The notes under the pieces are model-generated. The model searched no databases and was not told the origin of the DNA. It saw only the letters and a list, made by a program, of their open reading frames with translations. Of a DNA stretch of 64,000 nt, positions 13,263 through 25,267 are shown piece by piece (the stretch's first letter is position 1; the number at the start of each line of letters is the position of its first letter). The translations under genes and the position numbers were made by a program. This DNA comes from Obelidium mucronatum (Eukaryota; Chytridiomycota; Chytridiomycetes; Chytridiales; Chytriomycetaceae): the NCBI GenBank assembly GCA_025765595.1, contig JAIVFH010000005.1, forward strand, positions 434,001-498,000. The letters run 5' to 3'.

Positions 13263-15495
13263 ATGGGCAAGCCAGGCAAAGTGAACGGAAATGCCGCAAC
13301 AACCCAAGGCACCAACGGCAAAGAGCATAGCCGAGAAATGTTTGCTTTAAAGTACTTGCGATTTTCCTGTGATGATCTCATCAAGACCAGAGAGTTCTAC
13401 ATAAGTCTTGGAATGAGTGTGGAATGGCAGCAGCGATCTAGTAAAAACGCCCCTGCCGTCAATGTTAATCCAGCCCCAAATGCCCCACCTGCTGCCGAAG
13501 AAGCTTCCGCAGATCTGTCAACGAAAGATGCCGCAAATACACAAAGTCAAGGTCAGTCTTTGAATATTCTCGCGTTGTCAACCTGCGATATCATAACCTC
13601 AGAATATTCAAATATATTCAATTTTTCAGATTCATCAAAGCCAAAGGTGGAAGAAGGCCTGACTCTGATTGGGATATCAACCGAGGAGCCGACAAAACAG
13701 CAACAAGAGGATTTGCCGAATGGATCTCCCAATGTGTATAAGACAGATTTATGTCTTTCATTCGCATCCACTCCGACAAATAGTTCTGAATCGAACGATC
13801 AGTGTCATTTTCAGCTGATCTTTACAAACTTTAGTCTCCAAGTTAACAGCCATTTAATCCATTTGAATAATTCTATACAGAGTTTACCAATTTAACTTAT
13901 TTTCATGTAGAAACCGGGGGATGATGAAAAAGACGATCTAAATGCACCGACTGTGGCAGCAGTTCCACCCAACCGGATCCTGTTACCACCAAAAGTAGAA
14001 GATACAAAAAAGAAGGAGAGAAATCAAGAGTATCTTGTAATTTATGTTCATTTCTTACCGCGTATCATAAAACGCCTTGCCGCAAAAGGTACAGTGTGTT
14101 GTTCTTGAATCAACCCTCATCATCTGAAGCACAGGATTCGAAACGCTGCTTGCTCCAACGGTATTTCAGGGCGCTCAAATTGCAATTATAATGGATCCAA
14201 ATGGAATAGAAGTGCGGTTGATTGAATTAACGGAGCAACAAGTGGATGATCCCAACACCCTCATCAAACGGCAATGGTTCGCTCGGATTGGATATTACAC
14301 GCTCCCCTCTTTTAAACTGGAAGTAACTGCTCGTTATTATGAGCGAATGTTTTCCTATGTCGCTGTTGCTCCGGCGGAAAAGGGGGCTGTAGGAGGCAAG
14401 AAGGAGAAGGGTGGGGGAAAACATAAGAAGGAGAAGCCAGGAGAACCTACACACGCAAATACAGCTGTTGAGTTATTTATTTATTATTGTTTCGAAATTA
14501 TTCTCAATCGTTTGGAAACAGGGAATACGATTGATAGATCAAGAAGAATATGTTGTTGGTGAGAAACACTAATTTCAATGCTCTAATGTATAATTGACAA
14601 TGCCTTGTTTTCAAAGGGTTAACAAAAACACAGTTTTATTGGATTGGGAACGAACCAAGATCATTAGGGTTTTCGTTGTGCTTCACAGGAAAGCTCATTG
14701 CGGAATCCCAAGAAGTTAGGCAATCAGATAGATCCGACTCAAAGCTGATGGGAATAGGCAAGTTATTCAGGGCTCCCCATTTCTCTCTGCCAAATCACTG
14801 ACACCTAGATAGGAGTTGAAGTTCCAAGTTTAGACGGACTCTTAAAAAGATGGGAATGGGAACGCCCCAATGAAGTGCTTTGGTATAATTGCCGTATTTT
14901 TAACAAATCGATTTGTATTGACTCTTTTTAACGTAGGGAGCCAGGTCGAGTTCGCATCCCCGGAATCGGACAATACAGCCGATTTAAAGATCCCAACAAC
15001 GACATTTACATTGAGATATTTACTCCAAAGACAATAGATCCAAACGAAGCACTCAAGGAAGCCAACGCGACCGCTATTGCTGCTGCAGCAGCAAAAGTGG
15101 GAAAAGATGGAGCCAAACTGAAATCAAAAGCAGTAGCATCTTCATCTTCAGACGAACAAGAGCGCGAGCCTGATGTATTTGTTGCATTCCGCCGAGATCC
15201 TATCATCAATCCAGTGTACTTGAAGGGAGTCTCAAAAACTCTGTCAGAAGGAGCTATTCAGCAGCCCAAGCTTGAAGACCTGAGTGAGATTAAAAAAGGC
15301 AACAATGAAGGCAAGGATGGTACAGAAGGGCGCAATCGCAAAAACCAAAACACCATTCTTCAACCACTCTCGGAAGCAATTGTCAAGAACGTCCAAAAAG
15401 TGATCGGAGAAGCAGAGTCTGGGTTAAAAAGATCTCATTCTGCTGAAAAGCGGTTGGGTGTGCGTCCCAAGAGCAGCTCTGCTCGCTTTTCTTAA
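13263..15495 (+). CDS. Glyoxalase/VOC-fold protein with two VOC-like units and a basic tail
   Basis: Starts at ATG 13263 (MGKPGKVNGN...). The N-terminal unit shows ALKYLRFSCDDLIKTREFY and SLGMSVEW, the usual opening of a VOC module. After introns comes LVIYVHFLP...FETLLAP, then QIAIIMDPNGIEVRLIELTE (about 14180-14240), the typical metal-site end of a VOC repeat. A second unit begins ARIGYYTLPSFKLEVTARYYERMF. It closes with VRIPGIGQYSRFKDPNNDIYIEIF (about 14950-15025). The C-terminal 150 residues are Lys/Ser-rich and disordered, ending at TAA 15493-15495. Several introns lie between 13550 and 14940 and were not all resolved. The fold is supported; substrate and catalytic status are unknown. 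Confidence 0.65.
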
Positions 15496-15580
15496 GTGAA
15501 TAACAATGTACAATTTTATCTTTATTGTTGATTTTCGTCAAAGAGTTTCCTGGGCTTCCCATGGACAGATTTCATGACGT

Positions 15581-16502
15581 TCAGGAATTAGTCATTTCAG
15601 GGAGGTATTTTGATGTGTGACTTTGCAATGAGTTTACAGGAGATACCATATCAGGGCCACGATCAGATGTGACTATCATATCCTCCAGCTCCTTGAAAAA
15701 GGTGTCCATATCTTCAGAAAGCGGTGCTGAAGTAAGCATAGTTTGAATCGGCCCCAAATTCGGTGTGTGAGAAGATCTGTATGATTTGTTATCGGTATCT
15801 GAGTTCACCAACGACAATTCCGACTGTTGCTTAGCCATCAGCCCGAAATCTTGTCCACTACTACTCCGTGACAGATGGCTTGGAGGAGTTCCGATGACAA
15901 CATCGCCGAAGTTAGTTGATATCAACAGGCTTGTAGGTCGTGCATTTATTCTGGTTCGCGTGATTCGTCTCCGTAAACCGCTGTCACGAAGGGATCCCTG
16001 GCAAAGATGCTTCAGATAAAATGAAAACGGGATGCTTTGTGCAAGAATCAATTGTTGAGGGGTCATTGAAGGCTTGCATAGCAGTATCCGACTCCTTGTA
16101 TGTTGACGATAAAAGGGCACCTGTGGTAATACCTTGATGCTTTGGAGGGTTTCGGTATTCTTTCGGTGTGGTTGTATCTTCCATTGATCCCGATTCATTT
16201 GGATCAGTCTTTTTGAATGTTCGGGAAAAAGCTCGTTGAATCGTCTTAAATCTGCACCAGATTGTAGTTTGATCGGCTACCAGCTTTCCGAGGGACACTG
16301 GTCTCACAGTTGCATCAGAATCATGTAAAGTTGTGGACGATTGATACGGGTCCTGAGTATTCCCTCGACTACGCTTAAGCAGCGCTGATTCTTGCAAACC
16401 CAACTCTTCGACGCTGAAGGATATTACTTTCTGTACAGTTGTGGGGCAGGAAGTAGATCGTTCATGATTATTGTGTTTGGGGGGCGACAGACTCATTTCC
16501 AA
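15581..16502 (-). CDS. Ser/Thr-rich protein of unknown function
   Basis: Minus-strand gene. Frame 1 opens at ATG 16502 (MEMSLSPPKHNNHERSTS...). The downstream half continues in another frame that ends LPEMTNS at TGA 15581-15583, so an intron must lie between about 16000 and 16140, exact borders unresolved. The protein is hydrophilic and rich in Ser, Thr and Pro, with clusters such as SLSPPK and HLSRSSSGQD that look like phosphorylation sites. The only ordered-looking part is the acidic helix MDTFFKELEDMIVTS near the C-terminus. No domain is recognised. It is divergent from the tropomyosin gene, 22 bp between start codons. Confidence 0.5.
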
Positions 16503-16523
16503 CTTTCTAAAAATAACTTTAAA

Positions 16524-17066
16524 ATGGACAAAATCAAGGAGGTTACAATACCAGCCACTACGTCCTCACCGTTGCACTCAACCATCATTATTGCAATTTC
16601 AGAAACTCGAAAAGCTTAGAATCGAAGCCGAAGAAAGCAATGCCCGTGCGCAGCAATACGAACAGGAAGTGAAGGATCTAAAGGCCAAAGTAGAGAAGCA
16701 AGAGACTGAAATCCAATCGCTCAACAACAAAGTTACTCTTCTGACCGCTGATCTAGAGCGATCCGAGAAACGGGCCGATGAATCCACAGCACAGTTGAGT
16801 TACCACCAAGTTCCCCTTACATCCAATTTATGGGATTCTGTAAATTTACGGGGTCCTCCTATTACCAAAATATCTGACAAAATATACCTTTCTTTTTTTT
16901 CAGATTGCGCATTCTTGAAGTAAAAGCAGAACACCACGAGCGAAAGTCCAAGCAGCTTGATGGTGAAAAGACTGAGTTGGAGAAGAAACACGATGAGTTA
17001 AAGGAACAACACGCGTCTCTCAAAAGCGAGTTTGAAGAAACGCTCAAGTCTCTCGAAGCATTGTGA
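16524..17066 (+). CDS. Tropomyosin, unusually short
   Basis: Actin-filament coiled-coil protein. Three exons: 16524-16541 (MDKIKE), 16603-16793 and 16904-17066, with clean GT-AG introns and matching phases, total 123 residues. The start MDKIKE-KLEKLRIEAEESNARA and the C-terminal LEVKAEHHERKSKQLDGEK match fungal tropomyosins (Cdc8/Tpm type). Heptads run unbroken with no prolines. Known yeast tropomyosins are 161 and 199 residues; this one is about 38 shorter than the 161-residue form, the size of one actin-binding period. It would therefore span about three actins. The gene is fully intact, so this is not a truncation by frameshift. A missed internal exon is the main alternative. Confidence 0.85.
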
Positions 17067-17117
17067 ATTCTGACTTGATTGCAACGAATTCGAATAAATA
17101 GAAAATAAACAAAACAA

Positions 17118-18802
17118 ATGACATCCCACACTCAAGCCCCTTCCAACACTGACATCGACATTCCCTCGTCGCCGCTGCTCGCGCCTTCAATCGCAAATCC
17201 TCGAACACAAAACCTGACATTGCCCCCTGCTGATGCAGTTGTCCCGCTGAACGCCACGAAGCAAAAAGCTGTCAACAGGAAGAATCAAACACCACCACCC
17301 AGATTTAAAAACATTCCACGCGAATCAGAAACAACGTCTCAGCTCGGGATCGTCCAAGAGTGCAGCCGATAGTGTTGTCCAAGATGCACTCGAAAGCTTC
17401 TGTAGTAGCAATCCTGGAATCAACTCGGAATTTATGGAAAAGTACAAGCTGACTTCTCAGCTTGGGATCGGTGGTTTTGGTTTTGTTTGTGGAGCATTGA
17501 GGCGTTCGGACAACAAATCAGTTGCAGTCAAGTTTATTGTGAAACAACGGATCACTGCCTGGTTTATCGATCAAAACATTGTATCAATTCCGCTTGAAAT
17601 TCATGTGCTTACAGAGTGTGAGTTTGTAAAACTGATTGATCTTGAAGTTTCGAAGTAACCCCGATTGGTACAAACACAGATTCATCACCAAAATATCATT
17701 CAATTTATCGAATACTTTGAAGACAAAAAGTACTTTTATCTCGTGACAGAGTTGTTTGGAAGTCCGTGGGGAAAGGAAGGAACCCGTGCGCATTCTCGTA
17801 GCGAAAACTCAACCGATTCAGTCACATCAACTGGCGCCATTTCAAGACTTTCAGGAAAAGAAATTGCAGAGCAAGCTGAAAAGCCTCAGCTCCCCCCTCA
17901 ATCACCTCATCTTCTCATAACACGGATGAAGGCTCAGAAACGGGAATTCCCACCAGATCGGTGCATTCCAGAGAAAGTGGAAAATCGGAACCCATTGTTG
18001 GCAACAGAGGAGTGAAACGCACAACCTCCGTTCACAACCAGAACCAAAAGCGCGTGACACTGGTTAAACACAAGGATCAGCACCTTCAAAAATTCTCTGA
18101 TCTCGTTCGATCTGTTTCTGCTCCAGTGCGTCTCTTTTTTTTCACTCTGCAGTTTTAATCGTGTAATTTATTTTTATACCAGAATATCGCATTCCTCAAA
18201 CGAATTCCATCCATGGATCTCTTTGAATGCATTGAAAGAAACGACCGCCTCCAAAACGCCATGGCCCAACACGTATTCCGTCAAATTGCCCAAGCAGTCC
18301 ACTACCTCCACACACACAATATCGCCCACCGAGACCTCAAGGATGAAAACATTGTTATAGACGAACACTTTAAAATCAAGTTGATTGATTTTGGATCTGC
18401 GATCGTGGAAGACGAAAACGCTGAAGGGGTTCATTACCATACTCAGTTTAGGGGGACGTTGCAATTTGCGCCACCTGAAGTTTTGTCTGGATTCCGGTAT
18501 CGAGCAAAGCCGGCAGATATGTGGGCGTGTGGAGTATTACTGTGAGCCTTCTTTTTGTTTTTTTCTTTGTTTGGATGCAACTGATTCCAAATCTTAAACA
18601 TGGAAACTACAGTTACACAATTTTGAGTGGGGAAACGCCATTTTCATCAGTTAACCAAGTAATTGCAGAACCTTTCAAGAATCCTCGTTATGAATGTGAT
18701 CCAAATGCCATTGATCTCATGAATGCCCTGTTGGCAAAAGACCCTAAGAAAAGACTGACATCACAACAAGTGCTTGAACATGCATGGCTCAAACAGAACT
18801 GA
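17118..18802 (+). CDS. Serine/threonine protein kinase, PAS-kinase (PSK) like
   Basis: Starts at ATG 17118 with a Pro/Ser-rich leader. The kinase domain begins YKLTSQLGIGGFGFVCGA (Gly loop, about 17440-17490). It continues AVKFIVKQRI (catalytic Lys), IPLEIHVLTE, HQNIIQFIEYFE and YLVTELFG. A low-complexity Ser/Lys-rich insert of about 100 residues follows the hinge. Then come MDLFECIERND, HRDLKDENIVID (catalytic loop), LIDFGSA (DFG), GTLQFAPPEVLSG and the C-lobe ending WLKQN at TGA 18800-18802. The kinase sequence, including the spacing after the catalytic loop, resembles PAS kinases; I see no PAS domain in this short N-terminus. Several short introns are implied; those inside 17800-18180 are unresolved. 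Confidence 0.8.
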
Positions 18803-18973
18803 TACGAGTGAAAAACAAAACAGATACGAAATTGGGAAGGCAGAATGTTTTGCGAACTTTTTCAGCCAAAAAAATAAAAGTGCGAAGGTTTTTTGCTTAA
18901 TCATGCTTTTTTGCCTTTAACTTCCTCTCTCCTCCCAATAAACTCAGTCAAAAGTTTATAATAAAAATAAATT

Positions 18974-21900
18974 TCAATAGTCCTCATCCATCAGTCTGGC
19001 TGACCAGACTCGTTCCGCGTTCTCCAATACATTAAAAAGTCCATTCATCATCTCCCCCCTATCCCAGTCCTGTGAAAATCGAAACACCACACTACTTAGA
19101 GCAACTCCAAGGGCTTCCAAATCCGCAACTGATAAGTTGGATGTCTTGTTCAAGAGAACTTCCTCAAACCGGTTCAGATTTTCTTCGTCCACCAACAACT
19201 CTCTTTCGGGTTCAAGTTCCACAGGTTCCATGATCTCCATTGGATCTATGCAATATAGGTAACAACGATTCGGTCAATAAAAATTAAAAATTAATAAAAA
19301 AATTAAAAACAAAGAAAAATCATAGAGTCAAGTTACTCACCGGCTGTCACCAGGCTCTCCTTTGGCTCTTTGAGTTCCTCGTCAAAGATTTGTACAGCCA
19401 AGTCCTCATCTGCAAGAGAAGCCTCACAATCCGATAAATCGTCGTTCTGGACTACTGTTTCAACAGGTTCAACAGGTTCAACGGGTTCGACAGGAGCAGA
19501 CAGAATGGATTCCTGGCTCACAGTTGGTGCAACAGAGGCGTTCACAGCAACAGGTTCTGCTGTGACCTGTGCACAGGCAGCTACAGAATCTCCCATCACA
19601 ATATCTTCGTCTTGACCATTCTTTTTCTCCTTCTTTCCTGGACTCAAGGACAGCCGTTGAATTTTCAGCGGTGGTTTCTACCGCAGGTATCAAAGAGGGA
19701 TTTTGCTGAAACTTCCGCCTCCTTCTCGTCGTCATCATCATCGTCATCGTCTATAATCACACGAACAGCTTTTCGAGGCGACGGATTCACTGGCACATCT
19801 TCGTCATCGTCATCCTGATTCCCACTTTGAGGAGCAAAGTTTGCGTTGTCACCCTCCTCAGTATCCATCATCACTGCGTCGTCACCACCCGCACCCGCAG
19901 CCTCAGCGCCATTTCGTGCTGCGGCTTTCAGTCTCCATTCTTCCCTCTCCATCTCAGCAAGCCGCTGCCGTTCCCGCATTTTTTCTTCATACTTCTTGCC
20001 GTTTCCGTTTCCGTTCTCGATCTAATTTATAGTGCCTTCGCTCCCGACCCAGCATTGGTAACCCATTGTTTTTTCGTTGTTGGTTCAGTAATCGGCAGCG
20101 AAGCGCTGATTGTTGTAACTCCCACACAAACTTGGGTTCCTTCTTTTTGAGTGTGTTGATGTAGGTTAGGAAGTTGTCTCTGAGATCATATGCCTTGTTT
20201 TGTTTGTTTGTTTGTTTGTTCAGGATATTTGTTTAGCAATCATCCAAAAAAAAAATTAATAATTAAAAAAGAAAGCAACAACACTCAACAAACCTTTCCA
20301 ACAATCGCCGAAGAAGACTCATTATACTCCTCAGCGCTATCAACAATACACTCAAAATCATCCACAAAGTCATCCACAACCGCATACTGATCGTCATTCA
20401 CATTCCACAAGAGCGTTTCCAAGTCCATCGGTCGCGTTACAACGTTATAGTAGTCGGGGAATTGGTCAGGGTCTACAGGCCTGTGGAAGTCATTGAACCG
20501 ACGGTTTCGCTTAATGTCGTTGACAATGAAACGGAGCTCGATTCGCAGTTGGCGGCGGAGGCTTTCGTCATGGTCAAAGAGGGCTTCGATTTCGGCGGTT
20601 GTTAGTTCACGAGGTGGGGGGCTTGCGGCTCGGGCTAGTGGGGCAGGGCGTTTCGGTTTGGGGAGGCTCTCGCCGCCTCCAGTCTGGGTCTGGGATCGGC
20701 GAGGCGGCTTTTTAACGGACGCAATTAACTCGGAAAAGAATTCCTTTCGCGATTGCTGTTCCAAGAAATCAAGAAGACAAAGGAAAAGGATAAGCTTTCC
20801 CAAAGCAAATCCTTCAAAGAAAAAGAAAGCGAACCTCATTCGGACAAGTGCTTTCAATTACTCGTTTCCATCCCTCAATCCCAGACGCAGACCCCAACCT
20901 TCCTTGAATAAGCCGCCTCAGCTCCAGCTGAAGTCCATCAAACTCTTGTTCACAAGTTGCAAGAATCATCACCGGGTTCATGGGATCCCTTTCGAGCAGG
21001 GATGTGAAAATAAACCTAGCCGCTTCCGAAAGCGATTCCCACCATAAATCAATATCGGGAATATAAAGCACTGCTGGCCGATGTCGCTTCATTTCATGAA
21101 AGAGTTGAATGATGGCAGCGTCTGGGGTGCGAGATGAGTCGTTCATGAGTGTGCTTAGATCCAGGGATTGGATGTACACTTTCTGGGAGTCCAAACGCTC
21201 CAAAGCGGCGGGACCGAGTAGTCGCTGGCCCATACCTGTCTTCCCACAAATCAAGAGACGTGGCTGGAATGAGAACGAGTATTGGAGGTACGGGTTGGAT
21301 GCAAGTAAAATCGGGTTTGGAGTTGCAGTTCTGGTGGACCCCCCTTCGTGAGAGTCTGCCATGAAACCAGAGACGTTTGCTTCTGCGACTTGTTTCAGTA
21401 AAGGACATAGAACATCGATGGACGCAATGATATCATTGTATGGCGCTCGAACAAGTGCTTCAAGATGTGCGGGTATAGGGTTGGAATATACAGTTGAAGT
21501 TCTTTGCGTTGATGGGATAATATCTGTTTGGGGATTCAAAAGAAGGTGCGTTACAAATCTTTTCTCAAAAACCGAGACAAATGGATTTGCTGCCAACACT
21601 TACGCTTCATGCTCTTTGCAAAATCTTCAGCGCATACAAGAATCTCGCCAGTATTGATTTGGAGTTTGTGTCCACTATCATAAATTTCTGGATACGATCG
21701 CCGAACGGCATTGAGTGCAGCCTCGGTGCAAAGGGCTTTCACATCAGCACCGCAATAACCACGCGTTGATTTCGCCAAGTCATCCAATAACTTCTCAGAA
21801 ACGGGAGGGGACCATTTTGCTGTTGTGATTGAAATGATCTTTTTACGCGCTGGTTCTGAAGGAAGTGGGAAGTACAGTTCACGATCAAAACGGCCGGGAC

Positions 21901-24551
21901 GACGAAGTGCTGGATCGATCGCATCGATTCTGTTTGTCGCACCAATAACGACAACCTGGCCTGTGTTCCATCATGGTCAGTTTCGCTTGTAGGAAGGAAA
22001 CGACAACAATAGTCTCACCTCGACTGTCCAGACCATCCATCAATGCCAGCAGCGTGGAAACAATGGATGCGTGAATTTGGTCTTGTTTACTTGAGCGAAC
22101 AGGAGCCAACCCGTCAATCTCATCAAAGAAGATGATTGAAGGTTGATACGTTTTGGCTTGTTCAAATAGTAACCGCAGCTGCCGTTCACTTTCACCGACC
22201 CATTTAGAGAGCACATCCGCTCCCTTTCGCATGAAAAATGCGACTTTTTGAGTAGACGTGGAGCAAGAAGAGGCGAGAGCGCGAGCCATGAGAGTTTTAC
22301 CAGTTCCTGTTTTCCAAAAACAAAAACAAAACAACAAATAACCATCCATATAAGAAACATCGGCCGAAAAAATATGTTGCCAACTCACCAGGCGGGCCAT
22401 GGAATAAAACACCTCGTGGTGGAGTGATCTGAAAACCTGAAAAGATTTCTGGATACAAGAGTGGCATAACAACCATTTCCTTCAGTGACCGAATATGGTC
22501 TTCTAAACCACCAATAGAGTCAAAGTTAACTGATGAAGTAGAAATCGGGTCAGTATCTGCGAGATCTGGGAATTTACTCGGGTTATTAAGTCAATCCACA
22601 TCCAACCAGAATGTGGAATACCTTTCCCTCCATTAGGTCTGAATAGTCTGGCATTTTCTTCATACTTTTTCTTTTCGTCGTCCGGTAGATCTTTGAAGAT
22701 TGCATGCTCTTGAGCTCTTAGAATCTCCATGATGTTGACAGGATCAATGCTATTTCCAGTGTCGCGTTGTCCACTTCGACCACCTTCGTAGCGACCACCA
22801 CTTTTCCCATGAGCGGCTGGAGTCTCATCATCGTCCTTTCAGAATGGTTAATCCCTTAAACGCCCATAACAAGCCAATGAAGACTCACAGAGTCCAGTTC
22901 TCCGTCATTAAACTTCCCAGGTGTATAATGAAACGAGCGTTCCGGAGATCCCCGATCCCGCCTTCCTTCCCTGCCATAACGTGGTTGGCCGCGGTTTTGA
23001 AAACGACCAGCACTTCTTTCTGCCAAATGAGCTTCCAATGGAGCACCTGTCCACCCTGATCCAGGATGCAATTGCCGAGAATAATCCACCTCTTTTTTAG
23101 GTCTCAGTCTCCTCCTCGGCGCGCCATGAGAATCCACTTCAGAATGATCCAGATCAATACCCAAGAAGTCATCCAAATCCTCGTATTCCCCTGCGAAGCG
23201 ACGTTGCCGCTGTGCGGCTCGTGCAGCTCGAGAGTTTCTAGCTTCTTCGCGTTGCTTTTTTTCGAGTTCTTTTTGGGCTTCAGAGGCAATGTGGTCTTCG
23301 TTGGTACTGGTGGAACGTCTGAAGGAGGACGTGCGGGGACGAAGATTTTGACTTCTAATAACTTCTAAATCATCTTCATCGAGTTCATCCTTATCGCGGC
23401 GAGAAGATCGCTGTCGTCTGGACGAAGAAGAGGTATAACGGTTTGTCGAGTGAGATGAATAGTAACTGCGAGAATCACGATGACGGCCACGGCCATTTGG
23501 CTCCTCGTCCTCATCAGATCCATTCTCTTCATATTGAAAGTCGTTATCAGCTTCAGGATCATCCACCTCTACTTCTTCATCCGATTCAATGACGCGTTTT
23601 TTGTTGCGTGGAGCAGTGGGAGGCGTGTCCAATTGTTGCTCTGCGTCCCCGTCCTCGCCAACGCCAACGACAATATCAACGTCCGGTTCATCAATTTCAT
23701 CTGTGTTGGGTCCTAGTTTGAGAGAAATCTTTTTGATTTTGGGTTTGGCTGGCTCTGATGTTGAAGTATTCTGGTCGTCTGTTTCGACAACATTCCTTCC
23801 AGCATTCACGTCATTCAAGGCCTCCTTCTTGAGTTCCAAGTCCTCGCCATCGTCAGGAGTCCTCCCACGCAGAGAAGCACGGCTTCCCCGCCTCTGCGAA
23901 ACAATTGTGTTTTCAAGTTCATCGGCCGGCGCCGAACCCGACCGTCGGCGCGTCTGGCGGCCGATCCCGTCGGCGGCGTAGCGCAGCGCGTCCTCGTGCT
24001 GGCTGGCGAGGCTGCGCGCGCTGCGGCGCGTTGCGTACGGCTCGGCTGGATTTGGCGTCGAAGCGGCCCGGCTGCGCGTCGGCCGGGCGGAGCGCGCGCG
24101 CTGCTCGAAGGCGTCGCTGGCGGAGTCTGAGTCTGAGTCGGCGTCCTTGTAGCGCGGCCGCGCGCGCGTGCTCCGAAGCGGCGGCGGCGGCGGCGGCGCC
24201 TTGCGCGTGCGCAGCGCGTACGCCTCGTGGCCCGGCGGCGCCTGGAAGCGGCGGCGCCCGGCGCCTTCGGACTCCGACTCGGACGCCGACGCCGACGCGG
24301 GCGACGCCGACTCGGACCCGGCGGCTGCGGTGCGCACGCGCTTCGACTCGGTCGGCGGCGACGCGGTGCGGCGGCGCTTCTGCACAGAGTACGCCGGGAA
24401 TGTAGAAGGAGAAGGCGCGGTTAGCGCGTGTTGGTGGTGGTCGTGTTGGTGCTGGTGTGCCAACACAAAACAAAAAATAAAAGAAGCAACGTACTTCGAC
24501 AGCCTCAGTGCCGTCAAGAGGATTGTTGCCCTTTTCCATGGGGCCTAGCAT
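18974..24551 (-). CDS. YTA7: ATAD2/Yta7-type AAA ATPase with bromodomain
   Basis: Chromatin histone chaperone ATPase. ATG at 24549-24551, TGA at 18974-18976, about ten exons. Exon 1 encodes MLGPMEKGNNPL... and splices (GTACGT donor) to KRRRTASPP. The N-terminal 500 residues are acidic/basic low complexity. The first AAA module has Walker A TGTGKT (about 22310), Walker B IIFFDEIDG (about 22120), then GLDSRGE, RPGRFDREL and CGADVKALCTEAALNA. The second AAA module is degenerate (LICGKTGMGQRLLGPAAL, AVLYIPDIDLWW). A bromodomain follows (FHRPVDPDQFPDYY...PMDLETL, about 20370-20500). The C-terminus is acidic with a PVEPVEPVE repeat near 19470. Order AAA1-AAA2-bromodomain is diagnostic. The block 23930-24400 is very GC-rich. 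Confidence 0.9.
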
Positions 24552-25260
24552 TTCAGCGTGTGTTGGGGAAGCCACTGTGGCAGGCGTCAGCGTGTTTGTG
24601 GGGTTTGGTGTACTTTGTTGGACTTTCTCAAGCCAAGCAGTTCAAGCTTTTGAAGGAGACTGTCAGCGGTAAGAAACAGCGAGTGAAGATGGAGAAGCGG
24701 CTGCGGCTGTTTAGAGACTGGCAAAGACAAGTTTGGAACAGGGTCTTTTTTGTATTTTTCTCAGCAAGTCTTTACACACAACCTTCAACCACCATGCAAC
24801 GTGCTAATAAACACAACCACATCTTTTTCCTGCAACTCGTATTCGAGCTCCCCCTCCAGCTCCCAATCCGCGTCGTTTATCAGCACCAATATTCCTGGCC
24901 GCCTGATTGAAACAGCCCGTCAATGCAATTTCATGTTAGATGTGTTGTTTGTTGTTTGGATTTGTCGAGTTAGATTTCTTTTTTTTTTGAACAGCATGTC
25001 TCTTGCAAACAGAACACACAACGTACACAGAATCCCCTTGAACAAATAGTTCTGGACGTTCCTTCAAGTAGTTGTCTTTCGTGTGGGCGATGAGATCTCT
25101 CATTGTCTTTACACTTTTTGGAAGGACAACTTTCAACGACCTTGTGCCATCAAACAACAACTCCATGCCGCCACTATGAAAAGCATTCCAACAACCAAAA
25201 AAAAACCAATAATGAGATCAAAAGCTTGTTGGCAGTTCAAGACTTTTTTTTCAAACCTGA

Positions 25261-25267
25261 ACTGAAG
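25261..25267. repeat. Target-site duplication, left copy
   Basis: ACTGAAG directly precedes the left terminal repeat and recurs at 30511-30517 directly after the right one. If the element ends are drawn one base further in, the duplication becomes 9 bp (AACTGAAGT). Either reading is consistent with staggered-cut transposition. Confidence 0.9.

Noticed and set aside
23919..24575. Several 100-218-codon frames on both strands
   Set aside because: Shadows in the GC-rich block at the 5' end of the ATAD2/Yta7-like gene; compositions are Arg/Ala-only with no conserved features.
24552..24784. Plus-strand frame with AKQFKLLKETVSGKKQRVKMEKRL
   Set aside because: Looks mildly protein-like but has no start codon with context, no splice support, and overlaps the ATAD2/Yta7-like and URM1 ends; kept only as a remote possibility.
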